Positions 1-8,053 of a stretch of DNA of 64,000 nucleotides are shown here, piece by piece. The DNA comes from an uncultured Verrucomicrobiota bacterium. Lineage in GTDB: Bacteria; Verrucomicrobiota; Kiritimatiellia; CAIQIC01; Lenti-01. Location: assembly GCA_938003985.1 (NCBI GenBank), contig CALKWZ010000086.1, forward strand, positions 1 through 64,000. The letters run 5' to 3'. How positions within the stretch are numbered: the stretch's first letter is position 1; the number at the start of each line of letters is the position of its first letter. The notes beneath the pieces are model-generated. The model saw nothing but the letters and a program-made list of their open reading frames with translations. It did no database searches and was not told the DNA's origin. Position numbers and translations under genes: made by a program.

Positions 1-45
1 CCACCGAGATCTACACTCTTTCCCTACACGACGCTCTTCCGATCT
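1..45 (+). other. Illumina P5/TruSeq adapter remnant at contig end
   Basis: The first 45 bases match the 3' part of the Illumina universal/P5 adapter, ending in the familiar GCTCTTCCGATCT. This is not genomic sequence. It marks the physical end of an assembled contig, and real sequence begins at about base 46. Read on the minus strand it gives the peptide end IGRASCRERV, a typical adapter translation artefact. Confidence 0.97.
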
Positions 46-46
46 C

Positions 47-277
47 TTCGCGGCGCGCGACGGCGAGGTCGGCCTGCTGCTGCAATCGCTCTACGCCGCC
101 CAGCGCCTCCGGCCCGCCGACGCGCCCGCCGCCCCCCGCGGCTGGCAGGTCGCCCGCGACGAGGCCATCGTGCCGCTGTCCGACGAACTCCGCCAGGAGT
201 GGCACGTCCTGGCCGTGCGCGACGAAACCGGCGAAACGCGGCCCTTCGTGTTCCTGATCCTGGACGACGCGCCATGA
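47..277 (+). CDS. C-terminal fragment of an unidentified protein
   Basis: An open frame runs from the adapter junction to a TGA at 275-277 and encodes about 76 residues ending in FVFLILDDAP. The 5' end is missing because the contig starts here. The stop overlaps the ATG of the next gene in an ATGA junction (274-277), so the two were probably cotranscribed and translationally coupled. The visible part has no membrane segment or motif I recognise. Codon use (strong GC third positions) matches the neighbours, which supports a real gene. Function unknown. Confidence 0.6.
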   Translation, partial: FAARDGEVGLLLQSLYAAQRLRPADAPAAPRGWQVARDEAIVPLSDELRQEWHVLAVRDETGETRPFVFLILDDAP

Positions 278-1575
278 GCCCCGCGCGCCCCAAAACCCTC
301 GTGATCCTCGCCGCCGCCCTCGGCTGGAACCTGATCGAGAAGCACAAGCCGGCGACGAAGCTCGCGTTCCGGCCCGTCGCGCCGGGGGCGCTGTCGTTGA
401 CGTGTCCCGCGCAGGCCACCTTGCGCACGGCGCTGCCGCCGGCGCGGCACGGCGCGGTGGCGTCGGGCTGGTTCCACCGCGACCTGGCCCGGCCGTTCTT
501 CTGGGAACAGTCCGCCGCGCTCGTCCACGGCCGCCGCATCTGGGAGGACGCGCGCGCCGCGGGCCAGACCGTCGGCATGGCGTTCTTCCAGCAGAGCCTC
601 GGCGAAAGCGTCGATCTCGTGATTTCGCCCAAGCCCATCCACCGCCACCACGGCGGGATCGTGATGGATTGCTATTCCCGGCCCGAGCCGCTCTATGCCG
701 AGCTGTGCGCCGACCTCGGCCGCAAGTTCGATCTCTTCCATTACTGGGGCCCCCTCGCGCGCGCCAAGGTCGGCCGCTGGATTTCCGCGGCGACGTTGCG
801 GATCCTCGCGCGGCCCGACGCGCCCGACCACCTTTTCGTCTATCTGCCGTCGCTGGACTACGACCTGCAGCGCCACGGCCCGGACTCCCCGCAAGCCGCC
901 GCCGCGCTGGCCGAAACCCTCGCCCAGATCGAGCCGCTCGTCGCCGCCGCCGAAGCGCAGGGCCGCGACTGGCTGCTGACCGGCGACTACGCCATCGAGC
1001 CGGTCGCGCCCGGCGACGGCGCGGTCTTCCCCAACCGGATCCTGCGCGCCGCGGGCCTGTTCCAGACCCGCGAAACCGCGCGGATGCTCTATCCCGATTT
1101 CTTCACGGCGCGCGCGTTCGCGATCGTGGACCACCAGCTCGCGCACGTGCACGTGCCCGATCCGGCCGACCGGCCGCGCGTCCGCGACCTGCTCGCCGCC
1201 GAACCGGGCGTGGGCGAAATCCTCGACGCCGCGGCGCAGGCCGAGCGCGACCTGCATTTTCCCGGCCGTTCGGGCGACCTGCTGCTCGTCGCGGCGCCCG
1301 GCCGCTGGTTCGCCTATCCGTGGTGGACGGAGCCGCGCCAGGCCCCCGACTACGCGCACCAGATGGACATCCACAACAAGCCGGGGTTCGATCCCTGCGA
1401 GCTGTTCTTCGGCTTTCCGCCGCCGCACGTCTCGCAGAAGACCGAAAAAGTCCGCGGCACCCACGGCCGGTCCGGCCCGGGCCATGAAATCGCCGCGGCG
1501 GGCCTGTTTCCCGAGGCGCGGACCTTCACCGAGCTGGCGGCGGGCCTGCGCGGCCGCTTCGCGCAGGCACGCTGA
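274..1575 (+). CDS. Alkaline-phosphatase-superfamily phosphodiesterase / nucleotide pyrophosphatase
   Basis: A 433-residue protein of the type I phosphodiesterase/nucleotide pyrophosphatase family, metal-dependent hydrolases of phosphodiester or phosphonate bonds. The early TCPAQAT block followed by HGAV and a GW-containing segment is the usual nucleophile region of the family. Around residue 186 comes the conserved HLFVYLPSLDYDLQRHG block, and later DHQLAHVHV and HGRSGPGHE carry likely metal-binding His and Asp residues. I chose the ATG at 274 because it overlaps the upstream stop and leaves a compact N-terminus with the KTLVILAAALGWNL strand. No signal peptide is evident, so it is probably cytoplasmic. 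The natural substrate cannot be read from sequence; related uncharacterised enzymes are often annotated simply as alkaline phosphatase family. Confidence 0.82.
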   Translation: MSPARPKTLVILAAALGWNLIEKHKPATKLAFRPVAPGALSLTCPAQATLRTALPPARHGAVASGWFHRDLARPFFWEQSAALVHGRRIWEDARAAGQTVGMAFFQQSLGESVDLVISPKPIHRHHGGIVMDCYSRPEPLYAELCADLGRKFDLFHYWGPLARAKVGRWISAATLRILARPDAPDHLFVYLPSLDYDLQRHGPDSPQAAAALAETLAQIEPLVAAAEAQGRDWLLTGDYAIEPVAPGDGAVFPNRILRAAGLFQTRETARMLYPDFFTARAFAIVDHQLAHVHVPDPADRPRVRDLLAAEPGVGEILDAAAQAERDLHFPGRSGDLLLVAAPGRWFAYPWWTEPRQAPDYAHQMDIHNKPGFDPCELFFGFPPPHVSQKTEKVRGTHGRSGPGHEIAAAGLFPEARTFTELAAGLRGRFAQAR

Positions 1576-1586
1576 CGCGCCGCGCG

Positions 1587-1639
1587 AAAGTTTCTACGTT
1601 CTACGTAATTTTCCGGCAAAGTTTTTACGTTCTACGTAA
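1587..1639. repeat. Two tandem copies of a TACGTTCTACGTA motif
   Basis: The intergenic stretch holds two near-identical 22-base copies, AAAGTTT(C/T)TACGTTCTACGTAA, at 1587-1608 and 1618-1639, a 31-base period. Each ends in the self-complementary TACGTA. They lie between the phosphodiesterase stop and the ribosome-binding site of the next gene. They could be an operator pair or remnants of a dispersed repeat; I cannot tell which. Confidence 0.6.
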
Positions 1640-1725
1640 ACGCGCGGAAATTTGCGCTTGCGGACGGGGCGGGGGTTCGGGCATCCTGCGTTTCTACGAA
1701 TAGGAACAACCCCAGGAGAATCCCC

Positions 1726-2649
1726 ATGATGCCGCGCCTGCGCTCCGCCGCCCTTGCCGTTCTGTTCGCCGCTGCCGCGGCGTCCGCCTACGACCAGCCC
1801 GCCGTCAACCTCGGCTTCACCAGCTTCCTCGACGGCATTCCGCCCGCCGGGCCGGGCTGGTACTTCGCGCAGTACGTCCAGTACTACGACGCCGGCAAGC
1901 TGCCCGACCTGCCCTTCCCCGGCGATCCGGAACTCGAGGCGTGGATCAGCCTGACGCAGGTCATCTACCAGCATCCCACGCCCATCCTCGGCGGCGCCAA
2001 CGTCGGCCTCGACCTCATCCTGCCGGCGGCGGCGTTCGATCTGGAAGCCGACGGCACGCCGCTGACGGCGCAGGACGGCCTCGGCGACCTGCTGGTCGGG
2101 CCCTACCTGCAATGGGCGCCGGTCATGGGCGCGAACGGCCCGGTCTTCGTGCACCGCATCGAACTGCAGACCATCCTGCCCACCGGCGACTACGACGAGC
2201 AGTACTCGATCAATCCCGGCGGCAACATCGTGAGCTTCAATCCCTACTGGTCGGCCACCTGGTTCGTCACGCCCAAGTGGACGATCTCCGGCCGCCTCCA
2301 CTACCTGTGGAACGACGAGAACGACGAGCCCAACGTCCCGCCCGATTCCGGCATCGCGGACACGCAGGCCGGCCAGGCGGTCCACGCCAACTTCGCGACC
2401 GAATACGAAGTGATCGCGAAGCAGCTGCGCGTCGGCCTCAACGGCTATGCCTTCCGGCAGATCTCGGACAGCCAGGCCAACGGCGATTGCGTGGACGGCA
2501 AGAAGGAGCAGGTCGTCGGCATCGGTCCGGGCGCGCTGTGGAGCTTCGGCCCGGACAACCACCTCTTCGCGAACGTCTATTTCGAGACGGAAGCCCAGAG
2601 CCGGCCCGAGGGCACGCGGGTGAATCTGCGCTACGTCCACCACTTCTAG
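1726..2649 (+). CDS. Outer-membrane protein of the phenol-degradation MetA/SphA-like family
   Basis: A 307-residue exported protein. An AGGAGA ribosome-binding site lies 7 bases before the ATG. The N-terminus is a clear signal peptide (MMPRLRSAALAVLFAAAAASA, cleavage near residue 21). The mature part is a series of short alternating strands (for example LGDLLVGPYLQWAPV and VNLRYVHHF, with a terminal aromatic) typical of an outer-membrane beta-barrel. The start of the mature chain (AVNLGFTSFLDGIPPAGPGW) and the GDLLVGPYLQW segment resemble the MetA-pathway phenol degradation/SphA-like family, thought to form channels for hydrophobic compounds. The family name does not prove a role in phenol degradation. 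A strong terminator follows, so it is probably transcribed alone. Confidence 0.72.
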   Translation: MMPRLRSAALAVLFAAAAASAYDQPAVNLGFTSFLDGIPPAGPGWYFAQYVQYYDAGKLPDLPFPGDPELEAWISLTQVIYQHPTPILGGANVGLDLILPAAAFDLEADGTPLTAQDGLGDLLVGPYLQWAPVMGANGPVFVHRIELQTILPTGDYDEQYSINPGGNIVSFNPYWSATWFVTPKWTISGRLHYLWNDENDEPNVPPDSGIADTQAGQAVHANFATEYEVIAKQLRVGLNGYAFRQISDSQANGDCVDGKKEQVVGIGPGALWSFGPDNHLFANVYFETEAQSRPEGTRVNLRYVHHF

Positions 2650-2681
2650 GCCGCGCGCGGCCAGCGCCGCGGATTTCCGCC

Positions 2682-2710
2682 GCCGGGGACGAACGTCCCC
2701 GGCTTTTTTT
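2682..2710 (+). terminator. Rho-independent terminator
   Basis: A 9-bp perfect stem GCCGGGGAC/GTCCCCGGC with a GAAC tetraloop is followed directly by seven T residues. It lies 33 bases after the stop of the outer-membrane protein gene and separates it from the converging minus-strand kinase-like gene. Confidence 0.92.
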
Positions 2711-2711
2711 A

Positions 2712-4538
2712 TTAGCCCGGGGGCGGGGTGGCGGCGGGCGCCCGGGCGGCGGGCGGCGGCGGTTCTTCGCCGGCGATCGGCGCGAGGACGAGGCGCAAGC
2801 CGTTGACGGCGCCGCGGGCGTTGCCGAGGAAGCCGTAGGACATTTCGCAGCCGAGGCGCGAAGCGGAATGGTCGTCCCAACCGCCGCCCTGCCAGCCGCC
2901 GAATTCCTTGCCGCCGGCGATTTTCGAGGTGGTTTCCCACACGTTGCCGCCGGCGCCGAACAGGCCCCAGGAATTTTCGCCGCTGGCTTCGACGGGCGCG
3001 GTGACGGCGAATCCGTCCTGGTAGCCGGAGATGAACTGCAGATCCTTGAACGCCGCGCCGAGGCTTTCGTCGCCGTAGTTGCCGCGGTTGGGCGGCCAGG
3101 CTTCGCCCCAAGGGAACACCGACGACATGCCGGCGCGGGTATAGGCGATGGCTTCGGCGCGCGACGGCAGGCGATAGCGCCAGCCCGGCAGCAGCTTGCC
3201 GGCGGCGCGCTCCTGCTCGGTCAGCCAGGCGGCATAGGCCACCGTGTCGTCGAAATTCACGCGCACGACGGGCTGGCGCGGCTCGCGCAGGCTCAGCTCC
3301 CGGAACTCCCCGCTGTCGTGCGCCGGATCCATCGGCTGGAATTCTTCGTTGGTGACCTCGAACCGGCCGACCCACATGCCCAGCGGCGGCACCCAGACGA
3401 ATTCCATCTGGCCGGTCTGCGTCACCCAGGGCTGGCCTTCGACCGGCAAGGGCGTGGTGGCGACGAGCTTCTGGACGGCCGGAATGATCGCCTCGTTTTT
3501 CTTCGGCACGACGGGTTCCGGCCGGATGGGCACGTTGGCCTTGCGTTCCGGCGGCGGGGGCGGAGTCCGGATCGCCTCGGCCACCAGATAGCCGCCGCCG
3601 CCCAGCACGGGGATGGCCACCAGCAGCGCGAGCGTCGCGGTGATGCAGCGCCGGATGCGGCGCCATTCGGCCGGGCTGCGGCCGCGGCGGCGCAGCACGC
3701 GCTCGCCGCCCAGCGCCCGGACGAAATCCGCGCAGGTGGCGAAGCGGTTGCGCGGCCGCGGCGCGGTGGCGCGCCGCAGCGCGGCGCGGGCCGCCGCCGG
3801 CAGGAAATCCGGTGGATCGTCGGCCGGTCCGGGCGGCGCTCCGGCCAGCACGTCCCACGCCAGGATGCCCAGCGCGTACTGGTCGCTGCCCGAATCGGGT
3901 TCGGCGTCCTCGTCGCGCAGTTCGGGGGCGAGGTAGCTGCCCGTCACCCCCGTGCGGACCGCCTTGCCGCGGACGAATTCCACGTGGCCGCGCGTCATCA
4001 GGCCGAAATCCGTCACGCGCACCACGCCGTCGGGACCGATGAACACGTTCGACGGCGTCAGGTTGCAATGCGCGATCCGCTGCTGGTGGGCGAAATCCAG
4101 CCCCGAGGCGATCTGCAGCAGGATCGGCAGCGCTTCGGCCAAGGTCCGCCGGCCGTTTTCGCCCTGCCGGGCCCAGGTTTCGACGTCCAGTCCCGGCGCA
4201 TAGTCGCCCACCACGTAGGTCTGTTCGCCGGCATGCACGATCTGGCGGATGATCGCGATGTTGGGATGCAATTTGCCGGCGACCCGCCGGATCTCGGCGT
4301 GCAGCACGTTCAGCAGTTTCTTCGACCGGCGCAGGTCGGGCGGCAACCAGCGGATGGCCACTTGCTGCCCCGTCTGGCGGTCGAGACATTGCCAGACCTC
4401 CCCCATCTGGCTCGCGCCCAGGATGGCGACGACCTCGTAGCGGTCCAGCAGCACGGTCCCCACGCGGAAATCCCGGGGGCGGTGGTCGACCAGACGAGAC
4501 TCTTCCGCGCGCGCGATTTTGGTCGTCTGGGTTGTCAT
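2712..4538 (-). CDS. Pseudokinase fused to a formylglycine-generating-enzyme-like (SUMF1) domain
   Basis: About 608 residues. Residues ~30-275 form a Ser/Thr protein-kinase fold, residues ~290-312 a transmembrane helix followed by a proline-rich spacer, and residues ~370-600 a SUMF1/FGE-sulfatase domain (for example ENSWGLFGAGGNVWE and SASRLGCEMSYG). The layout resembles bacterial Pkn1-type receptor kinases. The kinase core is degenerate: the glycine loop reads GASQMGEV, the VAIK lysine is arginine (VAIRWL), and the HRDLKPSN catalytic loop reads HCNLTPSN, so the catalytic Asp and the following Lys are lost while DFG is kept. I infer a non-catalytic nucleotide-binding or scaffold protein. In the FGE domain only one of the two active-site cysteines appears, so formylglycine synthesis is unlikely. 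A TTG at 4544 could serve as an earlier start. Confidence 0.85.
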   Translation of the reverse strand: MTTQTTKIARAEESRLVDHRPRDFRVGTVLLDRYEVVAILGASQMGEVWQCLDRQTGQQVAIRWLPPDLRRSKKLLNVLHAEIRRVAGKLHPNIAIIRQIVHAGEQTYVVGDYAPGLDVETWARQGENGRRTLAEALPILLQIASGLDFAHQQRIAHCNLTPSNVFIGPDGVVRVTDFGLMTRGHVEFVRGKAVRTGVTGSYLAPELRDEDAEPDSGSDQYALGILAWDVLAGAPPGPADDPPDFLPAAARAALRRATAPRPRNRFATCADFVRALGGERVLRRRGRSPAEWRRIRRCITATLALLVAIPVLGGGGYLVAEAIRTPPPPPERKANVPIRPEPVVPKKNEAIIPAVQKLVATTPLPVEGQPWVTQTGQMEFVWVPPLGMWVGRFEVTNEEFQPMDPAHDSGEFRELSLREPRQPVVRVNFDDTVAYAAWLTEQERAAGKLLPGWRYRLPSRAEAIAYTRAGMSSVFPWGEAWPPNRGNYGDESLGAAFKDLQFISGYQDGFAVTAPVEASGENSWGLFGAGGNVWETTSKIAGGKEFGGWQGGGWDDHSASRLGCEMSYGFLGNARGAVNGLRLVLAPIAGEEPPPPAARAPAATPPPG

Positions 4539-4610
4539 GACCAAGTCACTTTGACATTTTTCCCGTTGGGCGGCAATAGGCTCCGGCGGAAATTAACCGT
4601 AATTTCATCA

Positions 4611-6659
4611 TCAGCGCGCAGATTCCGCGTTCACCCAGACGTCCGGCCACTGGTCGTTGCCGGAGTGGAACGAAACGCGCGCCGCGCGCTCCGGCGGATC
4701 GCCGAGGCGCCACAGGAAGATTTCGTAGTCGGCGACGTCGTGTTCGTGGTCGCCGCGCGAGGCGCCGAAGACCAGCAGCGCGCCGTCGTTGGAGACCCGC
4801 GGAAAATACTCGTGGCTCCACTCGCCGGGCAGGTCCAGCAAGGTTTCGAGACGGCGGCCGGCGCGGTCCACGCGGCAAATGCGGTTTTTCAGGCGCCCGC
4901 CGGACTCCACCAGCACGAGCCACTCCCCGTCCGGCGCGAACGCGAGCTGGCAGCCGCCGGCGACGCGCGTTTCTTCGCCGCCGGGCAACGCGAACAGCGA
5001 CGTGCTGCGCGTTCCGCCGCGCACGGTGAGGGCCAGCCGCCCGCCGCGCGGATCCAGCGCAGGCCCCGTCCAGATCCGGCGCTCGCGGGCGCCCAGCAGG
5101 ATCGTTTCGGCGCCCGTTTCCGCGTCCGCCTGCACGACTTCGCGGCCGCCGCGCTGGAACACGACGGCCCGGCCATCGCCCGTCCAGCCCGGCTCCGCGC
5201 CGCGTTCCGCCAGCAACCGCTCCCGGCCGCTGGCCAGATCCAGCACCCAGACGTCCCAGTCTGCCTCGTTGCGGAACGACACCCACGGCAACCGCGAACG
5301 GGCGAAGGCCACCTGCGTGCCGTCCGGCGAGATCTTGGGCGAGCGGTCCACGTGCGGATCGGTCGTCAGGCGCGTGAGCTTCCCGCCCGGCCAATCCAGA
5401 CGGACGAGATCGTGCTGGCCGAACATCGTCGAGCTCCAGACGATGAAGCCGCGGCGCTCGCCCCATGCGGCCGCCAGCGCGGCGCGCTCGGCCGCGCCCA
5501 TGTCCAGGACCGCGCCGGAACCCGGCGCCGTTTGCGCGCCGGCTTTCTGCTTGGCCCGCCACCCGAGGGCGCCGCCGAACAACGCCAGCGCCAGCACGAG
5601 GCCGAGGCCGATCCCCAAGCCCGTTTTGCCGAGGCGCACGCGCGGCCTGGCCGCGCCGCCGCGCCGGCCCCACAACAGGCCCAGCAAGCCCAGGCCGCCC
5701 AGCGAATAGTCCACCATCTGGCTGGCCACGTGCGTGCCCAGCAGCACGAGCGCGGCATCCGCGCCCGGCACGCCCGCGAAGCGCATGGCGCCGGCGCCGG
5801 CCGCTTCGTAGCTGCCCAGGCTCAGGAACGTCGGCACCGGCAGCGCCGCGCCGCCTTCGCCGCCGATCAAGCCGATCAGCGTCTGCCAGACGGGCAGATC
5901 CGCGAGCGCCGGACGCAGCACCCGCGCCACGCCGTAGAAAGCCGCCGCCAGACCGGCGTATTTCACGACGCGGATGCCCACCGAAAGCGCCGCCGCTTTC
6001 CACAGCACGCCGCCGCCCCGGACCTGCCGGAAAGAAGCCGCCAGTTTTTCCATGAATTCCTCCAGCCAAGCCACCCCCCGCCACCGCCGCGCGCGCGCCG
6101 GCAGGCGCGCGGCCACCGCCGCCGCCCAGCCCGGCCCGCGGAAAAGCAGCACGCCGCCGACCGCCACCGCCGCCAGCACCGCGCCGGCGCCCCACAGCAG
6201 CGCCAGGCGGCCGGCGGTTTCGGCCACGGGAATCGCCACCGCCGCCGCCAGCACCGCCGCCAGCGCAAGGAAATCGAACAGGATGCTGATGGTCATGGAC
6301 GACACGCAATCGGCGCTTTGGACCCCTTCGCCGCGGTTGAGCAGGGCCCAGTAGGCCAATTCGCCCGCGCGCGCCGGCAGCATGTCCACGAACATGTTGC
6401 GGGCCAGCGTCACGCCGAACATCCGGCCGCGGCCGGGCAGCGGCGCCACGCCGGCCCCCGCCAGCAGCAGGCGGTAGCGCACGGCCCGCAGCCAGCCCTG
6501 CAGCAGCTGCGCCGCCGCGTAGACCGCCCAGGCGCCGAGCCCCAGCGCCGCGACCGCCCGGGCCACGTCCGCCGCCGACGAATCCGCCGCGTGGAACACC
6601 AACGCCAGAATGCCCGCCGACAGCGCCAGCGACAGACCGAATCTCCATCTCTTGCCCAT
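4611..6659 (-). CDS. LPG-synthase-like membrane domain fused to a periplasmic beta-propeller
   Basis: 682 residues. Residues 1 to ~330 form a multi-helix membrane domain of the lysylphosphatidylglycerol-synthase transmembrane/UPF0104 family (ARNMFVDMLPARAGELAYW and the late GGEGGAALPVPTFLSLGSYE are characteristic blocks). A further helix near residue 370 (GIGLGLVLALALFGGALGW) leads into ~270 residues of WD40/TolB-like propeller repeats, each with a signature such as SPKISPDGTQVAFARS, LAFAPDGEWLVLV or YFPRVSNDGALLVFG. The membrane family includes flippase-like proteins and the membrane half of lipid aminoacyl-transferases; no catalytic aminoacyl-transferase domain is present. I infer a membrane protein carrying a soluble sensing or binding propeller. 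The ATG at 6659 is chosen because upstream frame extensions are low-complexity. It is divergent from the DUF218 gene. Confidence 0.8.
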   Translation of the reverse strand: MGKRWRFGLSLALSAGILALVFHAADSSAADVARAVAALGLGAWAVYAAAQLLQGWLRAVRYRLLLAGAGVAPLPGRGRMFGVTLARNMFVDMLPARAGELAYWALLNRGEGVQSADCVSSMTISILFDFLALAAVLAAAVAIPVAETAGRLALLWGAGAVLAAVAVGGVLLFRGPGWAAAVAARLPARARRWRGVAWLEEFMEKLAASFRQVRGGGVLWKAAALSVGIRVVKYAGLAAAFYGVARVLRPALADLPVWQTLIGLIGGEGGAALPVPTFLSLGSYEAAGAGAMRFAGVPGADAALVLLGTHVASQMVDYSLGGLGLLGLLWGRRGGAARPRVRLGKTGLGIGLGLVLALALFGGALGWRAKQKAGAQTAPGSGAVLDMGAAERAALAAAWGERRGFIVWSSTMFGQHDLVRLDWPGGKLTRLTTDPHVDRSPKISPDGTQVAFARSRLPWVSFRNEADWDVWVLDLASGRERLLAERGAEPGWTGDGRAVVFQRGGREVVQADAETGAETILLGARERRIWTGPALDPRGGRLALTVRGGTRSTSLFALPGGEETRVAGGCQLAFAPDGEWLVLVESGGRLKNRICRVDRAGRRLETLLDLPGEWSHEYFPRVSNDGALLVFGASRGDHEHDVADYEIFLWRLGDPPERAARVSFHSGNDQWPDVWVNAESAR

Positions 6660-6732
6660 GCCTGTTTGTAGCCTCCGCGAACGGAAAAAGAAACCCTTTT
6701 CCCGCCCGCTCCGCTCGGCTACCTTGGACTCC

Positions 6733-7485
6733 ATGAAGGCGATTTTCCGGTTTTTTTGGCGCGCGGCGCGCGCCGCGCTGGCGCTGGGCGGGCTGGCCGC
6801 GCTGCTGTTCGCCGCCACGCTGTTCACCAACCTGCCGTGGCGGGCCTACCGCGCGCTGGCGCGCGTGCCCGCGGCCGCGGCCGGCGAGCCCAGCCATATC
6901 CTGGTGATGGGCGGCAGCGGCATTCCGGGCGAGTCCGGCCTGTGCCGCACCTTTTTCGGCGCGGAGGCCGCCCGGCGCCATCCGCGCGCCCAGGTGCTCC
7001 TCGCCCTGCCGCTGGGCACCAACGAGTCGTTCGCTTCCCGCGCCTATTTCGACGAGCTGCGCCTGCGCGGCGTGGCCGCCCGGCGCCTCCGCGTGCTGGC
7101 CGGCGGCCGCAACACCCGCGAACAGGCGCTGCGCCTGGCCGAAACCTTGGCGGACGCGCCCCGGCCCGCCCACGTCCTCATCGTCACCGATCCCTACCAC
7201 GTGCGGCGCACCGCCGCCTGCGTCCGCAAAGCCGCCGCCGACCGGCAGCTGGACGTCCGCCTCGACGCCCTGCCCGTCTTCCAGTTGTCCATCGACGACC
7301 CGCTGGCCTTTCGCGCCGCGGAACTGGACGGTCCCGGACCGGCCCCCGCCGCCCGCGCCGCGGCCCCCGACGTCGGCGGCGCGTTACGCTTCCGCTACGA
7401 CGTCTGGAACAACCTCGGCTACGTCGTTGACGTCTTGCGCGAGGCCACCGCCTTGATCTATTATCGTTCCCGCGGCTGGATCTAG
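6733..7485 (+). CDS. DUF218 / YdcF-ElyC-SanA family protein
   Basis: 250 residues with a single N-terminal membrane anchor (residues ~5-32) followed by a DUF218 domain. The strand-loop ILVMGGSGIPGESG, the central GRNTREQA and the later VLIVTDPYHVRRTAACVRKA are the conserved blocks of this family, which includes ElyC, SanA and YdcF of E. coli and is linked genetically to envelope and peptidoglycan precursor functions. The biochemical reaction of most members is unknown. I start at the ATG encoding MKAIFRFFWRAA because it gives the expected basic-then-hydrophobic anchor. No clear ribosome-binding site precedes it. The catalytic domain should face the periplasm. Confidence 0.8.
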   Translation: MKAIFRFFWRAARAALALGGLAALLFAATLFTNLPWRAYRALARVPAAAAGEPSHILVMGGSGIPGESGLCRTFFGAEAARRHPRAQVLLALPLGTNESFASRAYFDELRLRGVAARRLRVLAGGRNTREQALRLAETLADAPRPAHVLIVTDPYHVRRTAACVRKAAADRQLDVRLDALPVFQLSIDDPLAFRAAELDGPGPAPAARAAAPDVGGALRFRYDVWNNLGYVVDVLREATALIYYRSRGWI

Positions 7486-7529
7486 GATCCGGCCACCCGA
7501 AAAACAACGACCCTCCAAAGGAATTCCCC

Positions 7530-7973
7530 ATGTCCTTCCCGCGCCGCCCCCGCCCCTGGTTGTTCCTGCTCTTGTTGCTCCCGCTCGCCTTGGTTTGGGG
7601 ATGCGGCGGCGGCGGCCCCGACGGCGACGACAACGACGACAACGCGGCGGAAACGGAAGAAACCGTCGCCGGCGACAATTCCGCGTTCGTCGGAACCTGG
7701 GCGCTGCGCGGGGCCGACGGCAAGCTCGCGTGGTACATCCTGTTCAAGGCCGACAACAGCTGGCTGATCTCCGACACGGCCGACGGTTCCGCCCGGCGCG
7801 TGTTCGGCACCTACGTCGTCGAGGGCAACGTGGCCGCCGGCCCGATGGTCAACCCCGGCACCGGCGAAGGCGAAATCGTCGCGACGCTCTCGGGCGCGAC
7901 GCTGAACCTGGATTTCGTGGAATTCTGGCACAGCCCGCCCAAGCACGTCCCCTATACCGGCACGAAGCTGTAA
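7530..7973 (+). CDS. Small putative lipoprotein with acidic linker
   Basis: 147 residues. An AAAGGA site lies 8 bases before the ATG. The N-terminus is a signal sequence ending in LALVWGCGGGG; the VWGC is an acceptable but atypical lipobox, suggesting lipid attachment at Cys26. A Gly/Asp/Asn-rich linker follows (residues ~27-50), then a ~95-residue beta-rich domain with FVGTWALRGADGKLAWYILF and VFGTYVVEGN. That pattern, a tryptophan strand followed by short strands, resembles small lipocalin-like META/DUF families, but I cannot name one. It lies 44 bases after the DUF218 gene and may share its transcript. Function unknown. Confidence 0.75.
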   Translation: MSFPRRPRPWLFLLLLLPLALVWGCGGGGPDGDDNDDNAAETEETVAGDNSAFVGTWALRGADGKLAWYILFKADNSWLISDTADGSARRVFGTYVVEGNVAAGPMVNPGTGEGEIVATLSGATLNLDFVEFWHSPPKHVPYTGTKL

Positions 7974-8003
7974 CGGCCGCGCGCCGCGCCGGCAGGAAAA
8001 AGA

Positions 8004-8029
8004 ACGAGGCCGCCCTGGGGCGGCCTCGT
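8004..8029 (-). terminator. Terminator of the Fur-family gene
   Basis: A perfect 11-bp stem (ACGAGGCCGCC/GGCGGCCTCGT) with a CTGG loop. Read on the minus strand it is followed by TTCTTTTTCC, so it ends transcription of the Fur-like gene. It may also reduce read-through from the converging lipoprotein gene. Confidence 0.85.
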
Positions 8030-8053
8030 CGTTGGATCGGCTGAGCGGACGGC

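Noticed and set aside
11..205. 64-residue minus-strand open frame at the start
   Set aside because: Its end (IGRASCRERV) is the translation of the sequencing adapter; the rest is a shadow of the plus-strand gene.
4536..4544. TTG at 4544 as the start of the pseudokinase
   Set aside because: The ATG two codons on is as good and no Shine-Dalgarno sequence favours the TTG; the choice changes two residues only.
1941..6671. Very long open frame (over 1500 codons) on the plus strand
   Set aside because: High-GC shadow of the minus-strand pseudokinase and membrane-propeller genes; its product is an Arg/Ala/Pro-rich string with no recognisable fold.
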